This document shows, in pieces, positions 26,262-36,027 of a stretch of DNA of 64,000 nucleotides (position 1 is its first letter; the number at the start of each line of letters is the position of its first letter). The notes under the pieces were generated by a model. That model searched no databases. It was given only the letters and a program-made list of their open reading frames with translations, and was not told where the DNA came from. Location: NCBI RefSeq assembly GCF_000759855.1, contig NZ_JNAI01000003.1, forward strand, positions 62,001 to 126,000. The letters run 5' to 3'. The translations under genes and the position numbers were made by a program. Source of the DNA: Prochlorococcus marinus str. MIT 9107. GTDB lineage: Bacteria; Cyanobacteriota; Cyanobacteriia; PCC-6307; Cyanobiaceae.

Positions 26262-27632
26262 TTAAGCCGCTTTAATATTTGAAATACCCACTTTCATACT
26301 ATCAAATTCGTATTCTTTCTCCTCAACAATTTCATTATAAGATTCTCTAGATATAGAAATACCTAATTTTTTTAGTTTTAATTCGAAATTTTCATAACCC
26401 CTATCCAAATGTTCTAAACCGTATATCTTGCTATTCCCTTTAGCGATTATCCCGGCAATTATTAATGCGGCTGAAGACCTTAAATCTGAACCAACTAAAT
26501 TCATTCCCTTAATTGTATTAACACCTTTGATATAAGCTACGTTTTTATTTAATTTTATATTGGCACCCATTTTATTAAGTAAATGTATGTGATTCATTCT
26601 GTTTTCAAAAATTGTTTCAGTTATCTTTGATTCACCATTAGCGATTGTCATTAGAGCTGTAAATGGTGCTTGCAAATCAGTAGGAAACCCTGGGAACGGT
26701 GCTGTATAAATATCTACTCCTTTAATATCTCTACCCTTTATCGTTATTGAATTACCCTTTATAGTAATTTTGCTTCCACTCTCTTGAAGCTTATTTGTAA
26801 CAGCTTCAAGATGATGAGGGATCACAGGGGAAACTGTTATGGAAGACGAAGTAGCAGCAGCAGCTATTAAAAAAGTTCCAGCTTCTATACGGTCTGGAAT
26901 TACTTTATGAGTACATCCCCCAAGTTTATTTACACCATCAATAATTATCTTATCTTTCCCAGAGTCGTAAATTTTTGCTCCCATTTTATTAAGCATTATG
27001 CATAAATCCTGAATTTCAGGTTCTTTTGCAGCATTCTCAATAGTAGTTCTTCCTTCAGCTAATGATGCAGCCATTACGAGCGTTTCAGTTGCTCCTACGC
27101 TTGGACACTTTAATTTGATATGAGTACCTTGTAGTTTATTTATCTTTCCCTTTATTTTTGCTTTGACAATTCCTTCTTCAATAAGAATTTCTGCTCCTAA
27201 TGCTTTAAGTCCATTGATATGTTCATCTATTGGCCTTGAACCAATTTTGCATCCTCCAGGTAAGGGAAGTTTAGCTTCTCCAAATTTAGTTAATAGTGCA
27301 CCGATACAAAAGAAACTAGCTCTAATTCCATTTACAAGTTCATATGGAAGTTCTTTTATGGAAATATTTTTTGAATCTATTTCTAATTTATTGTTTTTAT
27401 CTACAAAGCAAACTCCTAAATTTCTAAGGATATTAGCCATTTTTTCAATATCTGTAAGACATGGAACATTCTCAAGAATTATTTTTTCATTAGTTAATAA
27501 AGATGCTGCAAGTAAAACCAAAGCAGAATTCTTTGCGCCACTTATTTCAACTATCCCTTTTAATTTACCTGGACCTATTATCTGTAAATTTTGAGATCTT
27601 AGATATGACTTTTTTTCACTTTCGCAAATCAT
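26262..27632 (-). CDS. murA: UDP-N-acetylglucosamine 1-carboxyvinyltransferase
   Basis: A 456-residue cytosolic enzyme, the first committed step of peptidoglycan synthesis, transferring enolpyruvate from PEP to UDP-GlcNAc. The N-terminus has ISGAKNSAL (30-38) with the conserved Lys-Asn. The active-site loop is PGGCKIGSRPIDEHI with catalytic C128, the residue also targeted by fosfomycin in homologues. It is somewhat longer than the usual 420 residues because of an N-terminal lead and a C-terminal tail. It stands alone on minus between the micro-ORFs and the TrmH-type gene. Confidence 0.95.
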   Translation of the reverse strand: MICESEKKSYLRSQNLQIIGPGKLKGIVEISGAKNSALVLLAASLLTNEKIILENVPCLTDIEKMANILRNLGVCFVDKNNKLEIDSKNISIKELPYELVNGIRASFFCIGALLTKFGEAKLPLPGGCKIGSRPIDEHINGLKALGAEILIEEGIVKAKIKGKINKLQGTHIKLKCPSVGATETLVMAASLAEGRTTIENAAKEPEIQDLCIMLNKMGAKIYDSGKDKIIIDGVNKLGGCTHKVIPDRIEAGTFLIAAAATSSSITVSPVIPHHLEAVTNKLQESGSKITIKGNSITIKGRDIKGVDIYTAPFPGFPTDLQAPFTALMTIANGESKITETIFENRMNHIHLLNKMGANIKLNKNVAYIKGVNTIKGMNLVGSDLRSSAALIIAGIIAKGNSKIYGLEHLDRGYENFELKLKKLGISISRESYNEIVEEKEYEFDSMKVGISNIKAA

Positions 27633-27818
27633 TAAAAGTTAATTGATTAGATGTATCATGACAAACTAATAATATTAAGTCCACCATCTGTAACGTGGGT
27701 AAATATTAATTAAAAATAAAAATATGTTATGTAATTTTTAGGAAATAAATTTTAAAAATTATTGATCAAAACTTTTATGGAATTAAAATAAAAGTGATAA
27801 AAATTTTAAAAATTCCTC

Positions 27819-28664
27819 ATAGAAAATACTTTTTTAAAAATAACTAGTAAAAACAATAATCTAGTTAAAAGATTTAGATCATTTAAAAGTGGTTCTTCTC
27901 GAAAAGACAAAGACTTTTTCTGCATTGAGGGTACTCATCTCATTGAAGAGTTGTTGAAGTCTGGAAATGTTCCTTCCAAAATTTTAGTTACTGAAAAATG
28001 GCTTGGAAAAAATCAAAATCTTAGTAAGAAGTTTGATCAGTCTGTAATAACTATTGTTTCAGAGGAAGTTTTAGCATCTGCGATATCAATAATTAATCCA
28101 GATGGCATTGCAGCATTAGTTGAAATTTCATCAATACCTAATTATCAATTTAATATTGAAGATGATTTAGTTCTTGTTCTAGATAGGATTCAAGATCCTG
28201 GGAATATGGGTAATCTTTTTAGAACTGCTTTAGCTGCAGGAGTCGATGCAATTTTTTTAGCCGGGGGGGCACACCCATTAAGTCAAAAGGTTTTAAGAGC
28301 ATCATCTGGTGCAGTCTTTCACCTCCCATTCCTAAGATTTGAGGGTACTGAAGAAGAAATAATAAATTCACTATTAAAGTCCTTATCTAAATTGTCAAAT
28401 AATAGGTTTCAGATATTTTCTACTAGTAGTCATAATAAAAGCTCTAAAAAATCTTCAAAGCCTTACTGGGAAATTGATTGGACTAAAAGGACTTCATTGA
28501 TTTTGGGTAATGAGGGTCAAGGTATTCATAAAAAAATTCAAGAAGCTTTTAATGAAACAATTTCAATTCCGCATAGTGAGCTAGTAGAATCATTGAATGT
28601 GGCTTGTGTTGCAGTTCCATTATTACTAGAACGGAAAAGAGTCGCATACATTTCTAATACATAA
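27819..28664 (+). CDS. TrmH/SpoU-family RNA 2'-O-methyltransferase (start unusual)
   Basis: SAM-dependent RNA methyltransferase with the trefoil-knot SpoU domain: VLDRIQDPGNMGNLFRTALA, LILGNEGQGI and SLNVACVAVPLLLERKR. The first ordinary start in frame is TTG at 27951, but the frame is open back to 27810. The 47 codons in between encode the N-terminal substrate domain expected for this family (TSKNNNLVKRFRSFK, then FFCIEGTHLIEEL). No ATG, GTG or TTG exists in that stretch. I therefore mark the gene from an ATA at 27819 as a placeholder. A second possibility is a GTG-started frame at 27794 joined by a +1 shift in the T6 run at 27830-27835. The target RNA is unknown. lpd follows after 7 nt. Confidence 0.8.
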   Translation: MENTFLKITSKNNNLVKRFRSFKSGSSRKDKDFFCIEGTHLIEELLKSGNVPSKILVTEKWLGKNQNLSKKFDQSVITIVSEEVLASAISIINPDGIAALVEISSIPNYQFNIEDDLVLVLDRIQDPGNMGNLFRTALAAGVDAIFLAGGAHPLSQKVLRASSGAVFHLPFLRFEGTEEEIINSLLKSLSKLSNNRFQIFSTSSHNKSSKKSSKPYWEIDWTKRTSLILGNEGQGIHKKIQEAFNETISIPHSELVESLNVACVAVPLLLERKRVAYISNT

Positions 28665-28671
28665 ATAAAAA

Positions 28672-30126
28672 GTGACTGATTCAAGTTTTGATTTTGATTT
28701 AATAGTAATAGGAGCAGGGTATGGAGGTTTTGATGCCGCCAAACATGCTGCTGGTAAGGGACTGAAAGTCGCAATAGTAGAATCTTCTGATATGGGAGGT
28801 ACTTGTGTTAATAAGGGTTGTGTCCCCTCTAAAGCTCTTTTGGCTGCAAGTGGAAAAGTTAGAGAAATAGCTGATTATGAACATTTAGCCAAATTTGGTA
28901 TTCATGCTTCCCCAGTAAGGTTTGAGAGATCAAAAATTGCAGATCATGCAAATAATTTAGTTAAAAATGTTAGAGAAAATTTAACAAAAACTCTCAAAAG
29001 GAGTGGAGTGGAAATCATTTTAGGCTTTGGAAGACTTGAAGGAAATCAAAAAGTGGGTGTGAGAGATAAAAATGGAATTGATAAAATCTTCACAACTAAG
29101 AATATTGTTATAGCAACTGGATCTTCTCCTTTTGTGCCTCGTGGAATAACTTTGGATAATAGGACTGTATTTACTAGTGATGACGCGGTTAAACTTGAGT
29201 GGCTCCCAAGATGGATAGCTATTATTGGCAGCGGATATATAGGCTTGGAATTTGCCGATGTTTATACCGCGCTAGGTTGTGAAGTTACCATGATCGAGGC
29301 TTTGGAAAATATTATGCCAACATTTGATCCAGACATTACAAAAATTGCTAAGAAGAACCTTATTCAATCAAGAGATATAGATACAAAATCAAATGTCTTC
29401 GCGACAAAAATAATACCTGGATGTCCTGTAAAAATAGAACTTACAGATGCAAAATCTAAAGAAGTGGTAGAAACTTTAGAAGTTGACGCTGTACTCGTTG
29501 CAACTGGTAGAAGTCCAAATAGTAATAATTTAAATCTTGAGTCTGCTGGGATCGAAACGGTAAAAGGTTTCATTCCTATAGATGATCAAATGAGGGTTAA
29601 AAATGGTGAGGAAATAATACCTAACATTTGGGCTGTTGGAGATGTAACTGGCAAGCTAATGCTTGCCCATACAGCGGCAGCGCAAGGTACTATTGCTGTT
29701 GATAATATTTGTGGTTGTAATGTTGAAATTAATTATAAAAGTATCCCTGCTGCAACCTTTACTCATCCTGAGATAAGTTCAGTTGGTTTCTCCGAAGCTG
29801 AAGCTAAAGAAATATCAGCAAAAGAAAAATTTTCTTTGGGAGTTGTCAAAAGTTTCTTTAAGGCTAATTCAAAAGCATTGGCTGAATTGGAGAGTGACGG
29901 GATGCTCAAGTTGATTTTCAATAAAGATAATGGGAAAGTATTAGGTGCTCATATTTTTGGGTTACATGCAGCTGATTTAATTCAAGAAATTTCGAACGCT
30001 ATTTCAAGGAACCAAGATGTAATTGGATTATCTACAGAAGTACATACTCATCCCACTCTTAGTGAAGTAGTTGAGGTCGCATATAAGCAAGCGGCTTCTC
30101 AAATAAAGGCTTCTCAAATAAAATAG
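28672..30126 (+). CDS. lpd: Dihydrolipoamide dehydrogenase (E3)
   Basis: A 484-residue flavoprotein that reoxidises dihydrolipoamide in 2-oxoacid dehydrogenase complexes and possibly glycine cleavage. It shows the FAD dinucleotide motif GAGYGGFDAA (14-23), the redox disulfide GGTCVNKGC (C45, C50), the NAD motif GSGYIGLEFAD and the C-terminal catalytic pair in HTHPTLSEVVE. The start is a GTG at 28672. It lies 7 nt after the TrmH-type gene and 12 nt before trpC, so all three probably share a transcript. pdhA, another subunit of the same complex, is at 38676-39713. Confidence 0.95.
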   Translation: MTDSSFDFDLIVIGAGYGGFDAAKHAAGKGLKVAIVESSDMGGTCVNKGCVPSKALLAASGKVREIADYEHLAKFGIHASPVRFERSKIADHANNLVKNVRENLTKTLKRSGVEIILGFGRLEGNQKVGVRDKNGIDKIFTTKNIVIATGSSPFVPRGITLDNRTVFTSDDAVKLEWLPRWIAIIGSGYIGLEFADVYTALGCEVTMIEALENIMPTFDPDITKIAKKNLIQSRDIDTKSNVFATKIIPGCPVKIELTDAKSKEVVETLEVDAVLVATGRSPNSNNLNLESAGIETVKGFIPIDDQMRVKNGEEIIPNIWAVGDVTGKLMLAHTAAAQGTIAVDNICGCNVEINYKSIPAATFTHPEISSVGFSEAEAKEISAKEKFSLGVVKSFFKANSKALAELESDGMLKLIFNKDNGKVLGAHIFGLHAADLIQEISNAISRNQDVIGLSTEVHTHPTLSEVVEVAYKQAASQIKASQIK

Positions 30127-30138
30127 TATTCATAGTTA

Positions 30139-31026
30139 ATGGAAATAAGACGCAGACCACCAAATCCAACAGTTAGGGTAGAAAATTTAGAATATGCTGT
30201 ACCTCACAGAGAGGCACAAGCAAAAAATATTCTCGAAGAAATTGTATGGCATAAGGACATTGAAATTAAAAATTTTAAAAAAATAGTTTCTTTGGAAGAT
30301 CTAATAAAAAAGATTGATAAACTAGCCCCTCCTAAAAATTTTTATAAAAGTATCTTCGAGTCAAGAATAAAACCAGGAGTAATTGCTGAGATTAAAAAAG
30401 CTAGTCCTAGTAAAGGTGTTATTAGAGAAGATTTTAATCCCGAAGAAATAGCCATTTGTTATGAAGGATTAGGCGCATCTTGTATCTCAGTATTAACCGA
30501 TAAAAGGTTTTTTCAAGGTAGTTATGAAATACTGGAATCTGTAAGGAAATCGACTAATCTCCCTTTGCTCTGCAAAGATTTTATTATTTCTGCTTATCAG
30601 ATATATAAAGCAAGGGTATCTGGTGCTGATGCAATATTATTGATAGCAGCGATTTTAAGCGATTACGATTTAGTTTATTTAAAAAAAATTGCTTATAATT
30701 TAGGGATGAGCGTTCTTGTTGAAGTCCATAATGAAAATGAATTAGAAAGAATATTAAAGTTAAAATCTTTTAATTTGGTTGGAATAAATAATAGGGACTT
30801 AAAGTCTTTTAATACAGATTTAAAAACATCAATAGAATTGATGAATATATATTCGGATATATTTTCAAAACAAAATATTCTTCCCATTAGTGAATCAGGA
30901 ATTAATTGCTCAGAAGATATAGAATCCCTTAGATCCATTGGAATCAAAGGTGTCTTAATTGGTGAAACTTTTATGAGAGAAAGTAATATAGAAAAATCTT
31001 TCAAAAAACTATTTAACTTAATTTAA
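30139..31026 (+). CDS. trpC: Indole-3-glycerol phosphate synthase
   Basis: A 295-residue TIM-barrel enzyme of tryptophan synthesis that closes the indole ring of CdRP. Family motifs are the catalytic-lysine strand [47 protein letters not shown] and the phosphate-binding end GVLIGETFM. About 40 extra N-terminal residues ([19 protein letters not shown]) precede the barrel, as in other cyanobacterial TrpC. It is the third gene of the TrmH-lpd-trpC run. Confidence 0.95.
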   Translation: MEIRRRPPNPTVRVENLEYAVPHREAQAKNILEEIVWHKDIEIKNFKKIVSLEDLIKKIDKLAPPKNFYKSIFESRIKPGVIAEIKKASPSKGVIREDFNPEEIAICYEGLGASCISVLTDKRFFQGSYEILESVRKSTNLPLLCKDFIISAYQIYKARVSGADAILLIAAILSDYDLVYLKKIAYNLGMSVLVEVHNENELERILKLKSFNLVGINNRDLKSFNTDLKTSIELMNIYSDIFSKQNILPISESGINCSEDIESLRSIGIKGVLIGETFMRESNIEKSFKKLFNLI

Positions 31027-31106
31027 TTTGACATTAAATCGTGCTTTTTACTCTTGACACATAATTGTTCTATAAAATTAAATAGATAAAGTCGTATTAA
31101 ATATAA

Positions 31107-31778
31107 ATGCAGGCTGTAATACTAACAGGTATTTTCGCAGGATTTATTCATGTAATAAGTGGAGCAGATCACCTAATCGCAATGGCACCCTCAGCAATTA
31201 ATAGTCCCCAAAAAGCTCTTAAAAATGGCTTTTCATGGGGATTGGGTCACTCTTCGGGAGTTCTTTTATTAGCTTTTCTGGCAATTTTTATAAAGGATAT
31301 TACTCCGTTAAATAAATTCTCTAATATTGCTGAATTTTTGGTTGGAATTTCGCTTCTAATTGTTGGAGTAATTGCTATAAAAAATTCTTTTCAATTAAGC
31401 ATCCATTCTCACCCTCACAAACATGAAAATGGTTTTGCTCATCGTCACTACCACTTTCATACTAAGGAACAAAAAAATAATAAAAAGCACACCCATGCTT
31501 TAACAGGTTTAGGATTACTTCATGGTATTGCTGGAGGTTCGCATTTTCTTGCAGTTCTACCTGCATTAGCTCTTCCTTTAATTAGTGCATGCTTTTATTT
31601 GATTTTATATTTGATTGGTTCATTAATAAGCATGAATCTTTTTACTTGTTTAATATCTTTTACAACCTTAAACGTGGGTCAAAAATTTATTAAAAGACTA
31701 ATCTGTGTTGCAGGAGGGCTATCCTTTTCAATGGGATTATTTTGGATTCAAAGAAGTGCGTTTATTTTTTTGAATTAA
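31107..31778 (+). CDS. NicO/UreH-like nickel transporter candidate
   Basis: A 223-residue membrane protein with about six helices. The first helix carries HVISGADH (H15, D21, H22), similar to the metal motif of NiCoT/NicO transporters, though with one extra spacer residue. A later WGLGHSSGV and LLHGIAGGSH add more His. A cytoplasmic or external loop at 100-130 has ten histidines (for example HSHPHKH and AHRHYHFH), a typical metal-binding loop. It converges on sodX with a 17-nt overlap and lies next to sodN, so nickel for Ni-SOD is the likely cargo. The direction of transport (uptake or export) is not shown by the sequence. Confidence 0.75.
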   Translation: MQAVILTGIFAGFIHVISGADHLIAMAPSAINSPQKALKNGFSWGLGHSSGVLLLAFLAIFIKDITPLNKFSNIAEFLVGISLLIVGVIAIKNSFQLSIHSHPHKHENGFAHRHYHFHTKEQKNNKKHTHALTGLGLLHGIAGGSHFLAVLPALALPLISACFYLILYLIGSLISMNLFTCLISFTTLNVGQKFIKRLICVAGGLSFSMGLFWIQRSAFIFLN

Positions 31779-32094
31779 AAAAATCTTTTAATTTGGGAAT
31801 AATTAATTTAGAGGTGAAAATCCCAATGATTTTTTCGTTATTTAATAGTCCAAATTTATTACTATCTTCGCTAAATTTAATATTGTCGCCAAGAACCACA
31901 ATATTATTTTGATTAACTAAACTTATTCTTTTAATACAAATTATATTTTTAAGTGGATGATTGAAAATTACAATTTCTCCAGGTTTAGGTTCTAATTTCC
32001 CCTCCTTATACATTTTGAAAAATATAATGTCACCTTCTTTAAGGGAAGGCAGCATGGAATCACCCCTAACAATAGCGGTTTTTCTTAAACCCAA
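31762..32094 (-). CDS. sodX: Ni-SOD maturation protease SodX (S26 signal-peptidase-like)
   Basis: A 110-residue S26 family protease. The catalytic Ser is S13 in RGDSMLPSL and the general-base Lys is K55 in CIKRI; VLGDN follows. It has no membrane anchor, unlike ordinary LepB, which fits the soluble SodX type. SodX removes the N-terminal extension of the NiSOD precursor to expose the His-Cys nickel hook. It lies 42 nt downstream of sodN on the same strand. Identity is based on the motif, small size and neighbourhood. Confidence 0.88.
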   Translation of the reverse strand: MGLRKTAIVRGDSMLPSLKEGDIIFFKMYKEGKLEPKPGEIVIFNHPLKNIICIKRISLVNQNNIVVLGDNIKFSEDSNKFGLLNNEKIIGIFTSKLIIPKLKDFFNSKK

Positions 32095-32136
32095 GAAAAA
32101 TAAAATTAAGTCAAATAAAATTTTGAAGGTAATTAT

Positions 32137-32610
32137 TTAACTAGCTTTTACGAAAGCATCTGATCTTCCTTTGGATGCCCAGAAAATATTATGAATCTTT
32201 TCTACATAACTCATTAGTTCTTCAGCTTGAGCTAAATCAATATTAACTTTGCAAGCACTACATAATTTAGCTGCCTTCCAAATGGTTTCATGTAAGTCTG
32301 GATAAGTTTCTAAGTGCACTGGCTTAAAATAATCTGTCCATAAAATTAGAATTTCTTTTTTAGTTTCTTTTGCTTGCTCTTCTTTAACTGCAACATATCT
32401 AGCAAATGTATTACTGTAAGCAGCCCATTCTTCTGAGTCAGTGCTAGAAGGAGGGTCTAGTGAAATAAGTTTTTTTGTCATTGATAAAACTGCTTCTGCT
32501 GCAACCCTTGTAGAAGCTGGGTCGTAAACACCACAAGGAGCATCGCAGTGAGCGTTTACAGTCATTGGAGATGACTTATATAAAAGGGAATTGATGAATT
32601 TACTTAACAT
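32137..32610 (-). CDS. sodN: Nickel superoxide dismutase precursor
   Basis: A 157-residue precursor that disproportionates superoxide. A 20-residue leader (ending MTVNA) precedes the nickel hook HCDAPCGVYDP (21-31): after cleavage, the new N-terminal His, Cys2 and Cys6 bind Ni. The remaining helices form the four-helix bundle of the hexameric enzyme. The use of nickel instead of iron is well known for marine picocyanobacteria. It is followed by sodX and the convergent transporter candidate, giving a compact nickel module. Confidence 0.97.
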   Translation of the reverse strand: MLSKFINSLLYKSSPMTVNAHCDAPCGVYDPASTRVAAEAVLSMTKKLISLDPPSSTDSEEWAAYSNTFARYVAVKEEQAKETKKEILILWTDYFKPVHLETYPDLHETIWKAAKLCSACKVNIDLAQAEELMSYVEKIHNIFWASKGRSDAFVKAS

Positions 32611-32689
32611 TTCGAATATTTAATGTTGTACATATATTACTTAGATAATAACTAAATTGAAAAGTCTTAGATATTTTTCTTACTTAAAT

Positions 32690-33265
32690 TTAATTGACTT
32701 TTAATAATTCAACTTCAAATATCAAAGTGGCATTCGCGGGGATCACATTTCCTGCTCCTCTAGATCCATATCCAAGTTCTGGTGGGATTGTTAATTTTCT
32801 TTTACCTCCAACCCTCATGCCAGCAACACCTTCGTCCCAACCTTTTATTACTCTTCCGGCACCCAAGGGGAAGCTGAATGGGGCTTTGCCTATACTTGTA
32901 TCAAATTGTGTTCCGTCTTCTAGAGTCCCTGTGTAATTTACGGTAACTGTTTTTCCTGGACTGGCTTCATCTCCTTCTCCATTTAGGATATCTGCAATAA
33001 TTAGGCCACTTTCTGTAGTCCTTGAATTACTACTCTCTGATTGTGTTTCTTCTGCCATAGCGAAAAGGATTGGATTTGGATCTGATGGGTCTAGTTCAAA
33101 TAAATTATTATTTGAGACATTTGATGGTTTTGCTAAAGGTGTTTTTTGAACTAACTTGGTTTCTGATTCGGCAGCATTAACAACTTGTGGTGAATTAAAT
33201 TGACTGAAAAGAGTTAATGAAACGCAAAAAACAAAAACTGCAAAACTAATAAAGACTTCTTTCAC
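32690..33265 (-). CDS. FKBP-type peptidyl-prolyl isomerase, exported
   Basis: A 191-residue protein. The N-terminus has a hydrophobic signal or anchor ([17 protein letters not shown]), then a low-complexity linker up to about 95. The C-terminal FKBP domain (about 105-191) shows [50 protein letters not shown] and [10 protein letters not shown], with most of the aromatic pocket conserved. It catalyses prolyl cis-trans isomerisation in the periplasm or thylakoid lumen. It is divergent from lnt across a 55-nt shared promoter region. Confidence 0.92.
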   Translation of the reverse strand: MKEVFISFAVFVFCVSLTLFSQFNSPQVVNAAESETKLVQKTPLAKPSNVSNNNLFELDPSDPNPILFAMAEETQSESSNSRTTESGLIIADILNGEGDEASPGKTVTVNYTGTLEDGTQFDTSIGKAPFSFPLGAGRVIKGWDEGVAGMRVGGKRKLTIPPELGYGSRGAGNVIPANATLIFEVELLKVN

Positions 33266-33320
33266 TTAAATTTTGAAAGTTACTAACACTAATATTACAG
33301 AATAAAGGTACAATAAATGG

Positions 33321-34838
33321 GTGATTATAAATTTAATTTCGAATTTTAGATTGTTAATATCAACTCAAATTAAAAGTTTAAGACAATATTTTTACCCTTG
33401 TTTTGGTGGCATCTTAGGAGGAATATCTGTAGCATCTCATTTTTGGCTGATTTTTATGCCGATTTCTTTGTTCATTTTATGGAAGGGAAGTGAGAGAAAA
33501 ATAGCAAATTTTTGCTGGGGTTTTTTCTTTATTTTGATAAGTCATTCTTGGCTTTATGATCTTCATCCATTGACTTGGCTTGGGTTTTCATGGCTTGTAA
33601 GTTTAATAATTACCATTTCAATATTATTATTTTGCGCTTTTTTGGGTGGGTTATTAGTTTATTTATGGGGGCTGTTAGTTGAAATCTTTCTCTGGAAAGA
33701 GGATGTTTTTAAAATGAAAATTTTACCTTTAAGTGTAAAAGTAATTTTTTTATCTTTGACTTGGAGTATTGGTGAATTGATACTTTCTCAAACACCTTTT
33801 TTTTGGATAGGTTTAGGAGAGAGTCTTGTCCCAGGTGATATTTATCTTGCTGGTTTGGCAAGATGGATTGGTGCAACTGGTTTATGCGCATTACAAATAT
33901 TGATTGGATTTTGGATTTTTTTTAGTCACGGTAGATGGAGAAGAAAAATTCAATTTAAAAAAACATTTATTTACGGACTATTGGTGATTATTTTTTTACA
34001 TTTACTAGGGGGTTTAACAACGCCAATAAAAAGAAATTATGAATATCCAGTAGCTATTTGGCAAACCAATATACCAACAAGAGAAAAATTAAAAATAGAT
34101 GATGAATTCATTAAAGAAAAACTATCCATCGCTCAAAAATATACTTTAGCCAATAAAGCGAAACTTCTTGTTGCTCCTGAAGGAACTTTGTCTAATAACT
34201 TTAATCTGGGTAAAACGATTAAGGTTAATTTGTTGGCGGGAGGGTTCAGAAATTTTAATAATGAGATAAGAAGTTCTTTACTCGGATTTAAAATTGGAGA
34301 TCAATCTTTTACATCTTTTATAGATAAAAATAGACTTGTTCCATTGGGTGAAAAAATACCTAGATTTTTTAATAATTTTTCAAGAGGATTTTCCGCGGTA
34401 GGAGGGATTCAATCAGGCTCTGATTCAAGATTTTTTGATCCTAAATTTACACCACCTTTAGCTATAGCTATTTGTTACGAAATTAGTGATGGATTGAAAA
34501 TAAGAAAGGCTATCAATAGCGGTGCAAAATTAATAATAACAGCAGCAAATTTAGATCCCTATCCAAATAAGCTATATGATCAATTTCTATCTATGGCTAA
34601 ATTAAGAAGCATAGAAAATAGCAAAGACAATTTACTTGTTTCTAATACTGGACCCTCGGGTTTAATTAGTGATGTGGGAAAAACAATACGACTTCTGGAT
34701 CTGAATACTGAGCAAAATGAAATAGTGTTCCCTAATATTTCATCAGAAAAGACTTTCTATACAAAATTTGGAGATAAACCTATTTTGTTATTGTTAGTAT
34801 TTTTTTTGATATTAAATTTCTTTTGGGAAATTAATTAA
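33321..34838 (+). CDS. lnt: Apolipoprotein N-acyltransferase
   Basis: A 505-residue membrane enzyme that N-acylates lipoproteins at the outer face of the inner membrane. Several N-terminal helices (30-230) precede a nitrilase-like domain whose triad is E287 (VAPEGTL), K336 ([10 protein letters not shown]) and C385 (AICYEISD). A final helix at the C-terminus ([13 protein letters not shown]) anchors it. The start is GTG at 33321. The 3' end overlaps the convergent mnmA by 27 nt. Confidence 0.93.
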   Translation: MIINLISNFRLLISTQIKSLRQYFYPCFGGILGGISVASHFWLIFMPISLFILWKGSERKIANFCWGFFFILISHSWLYDLHPLTWLGFSWLVSLIITISILLFCAFLGGLLVYLWGLLVEIFLWKEDVFKMKILPLSVKVIFLSLTWSIGELILSQTPFFWIGLGESLVPGDIYLAGLARWIGATGLCALQILIGFWIFFSHGRWRRKIQFKKTFIYGLLVIIFLHLLGGLTTPIKRNYEYPVAIWQTNIPTREKLKIDDEFIKEKLSIAQKYTLANKAKLLVAPEGTLSNNFNLGKTIKVNLLAGGFRNFNNEIRSSLLGFKIGDQSFTSFIDKNRLVPLGEKIPRFFNNFSRGFSAVGGIQSGSDSRFFDPKFTPPLAIAICYEISDGLKIRKAINSGAKLIITAANLDPYPNKLYDQFLSMAKLRSIENSKDNLLVSNTGPSGLISDVGKTIRLLDLNTEQNEIVFPNISSEKTFYTKFGDKPILLLLVFFLILNFFWEIN

Positions 34839-35981
34839 TCCACCACCTAGTAGAATTTCTCCTTTATAAATGACTGCAGCTTGGCCAGGTGTAACAGAAC
34901 TTTGGCTTTCTTCAAAAATTAATTTAAATAATTTAGTTGGACTATCTGAATTTTTCAAAGGAATTAGAGTCCCCTTTACTGGTTGACTTCTGTATCTGAT
35001 TTGCGCTTCTACTTCGATTTCTTTCTCGGGTTCTTCGATTGAAACCCAATTAAACTTATTTATTATTAATTCTTTTTTAAAAAGATGACTTTTTTCTGCT
35101 ACATATACAATGTTTTTTTTCTTGTCTAAACTTTCCACATAAAGAGGTTCTGGCCAAGCAATACCCAATCCCTTTCTTTGGCCTACAGTAAAGTGTTGAA
35201 TACCATCATGAGTTCCAAGAATCTCGCCATTAGTATGTATGATTTCTCCTTTTTTGGACTCAATGTGTTTATCAATAAACCTTTGCATTGATCCGTAATG
35301 CTCAACTAGGCACAGATCTTGACTTTCTGGCTTTTGAGCAGTTCGTAGTCCTAATCTTAGAGCTTCCTTTCTTGTCTCTTCTTTTTTCATTTCACCAAGA
35401 GGAAACTCTAATCTGCTTAACACTTCTTGCGTAAGAGAATAAAGAAAATAACTTTGGTCTTTGTTCTTGTCAGCACCTCTGAGAAGTAGGTAATCTCGAA
35501 ATTTAAGGCCCTTGCAATTAAGAATTTCACTAGAAGATGATTTCTTTATCCTTGCGTAATGTCCAGTTGCAATATGAGTAAAGTCTTTTTTGTTTATTGC
35601 GTAATTAAGCATCTCTTCAAACTTCACATTCTTGTTGCACATCGAACATGGAAGGGGAGTAAATCCTTTCTCATAGCTTTCAGTAGTTTTCTTAATTACT
35701 TCTCTTTCGAAAATTTCTCTTGAATCGATTATTTTATGATGAATTCCTAAATCTTCACAAAGACCAGCAGCATCTACTAATCCTTCAGAACAACAGGAAC
35801 CTTGTCCTTTCAAGAGCCAAAGAGTTAACCCTTCAACATTCCAGCCACTCTCTACAAGAAGAGCAGCTGAGAGTGAACTATCTACCCCACCAGAAAGACC
35901 TACAATAATATTTTTCTTCTTCTTAGCTTTATTATTAGTAAAACAGTTCTCTAATTTTTTATTCTTTTGTGTCTTTAACAT
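34812..35981 (-). CDS. mnmA: tRNA-specific 2-thiouridylase
   Basis: A 389-residue ATP-dependent enzyme that thiolates U34 of tRNA-Lys, -Glu and -Gln. The PP-loop SGGVDSS is at 30-36. Catalytic cysteines are C115 ([11 protein letters not shown]) and C224 ([11 protein letters not shown]); the persulfide mechanism uses this pair. The C-terminal beta-barrel has [13 protein letters not shown]. Its 3' end overlaps lnt on the opposite strand. A CCxE motif (GSCCSEG) near residue 62 adds further cysteines. Confidence 0.96.
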   Translation of the reverse strand: MLKTQKNKKLENCFTNNKAKKKKNIIVGLSGGVDSSLSAALLVESGWNVEGLTLWLLKGQGSCCSEGLVDAAGLCEDLGIHHKIIDSREIFEREVIKKTTESYEKGFTPLPCSMCNKNVKFEEMLNYAINKKDFTHIATGHYARIKKSSSSEILNCKGLKFRDYLLLRGADKNKDQSYFLYSLTQEVLSRLEFPLGEMKKEETRKEALRLGLRTAQKPESQDLCLVEHYGSMQRFIDKHIESKKGEIIHTNGEILGTHDGIQHFTVGQRKGLGIAWPEPLYVESLDKKKNIVYVAEKSHLFKKELIINKFNWVSIEEPEKEIEVEAQIRYRSQPVKGTLIPLKNSDSPTKLFKLIFEESQSSVTPGQAAVIYKGEILLGGGLINFPKEI

Positions 35982-36027
35982 GGAAGTTTAAATTTTTGAA
36001 CAGTAATTAGATTGCTTTGTACTAATT

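Noticed and set aside
27163-27594. 143-codon ORF antisense to murA
   Set aside because: It lies entirely inside conserved murA coding sequence and shows no family features.
31053-31083. Canonical -35/-10 promoter before the nickel transporter candidate
   Set aside because: TTGACA (31054) and TATAAA (31071) are only 11 nt apart, which is too short for a sigma-70 promoter.
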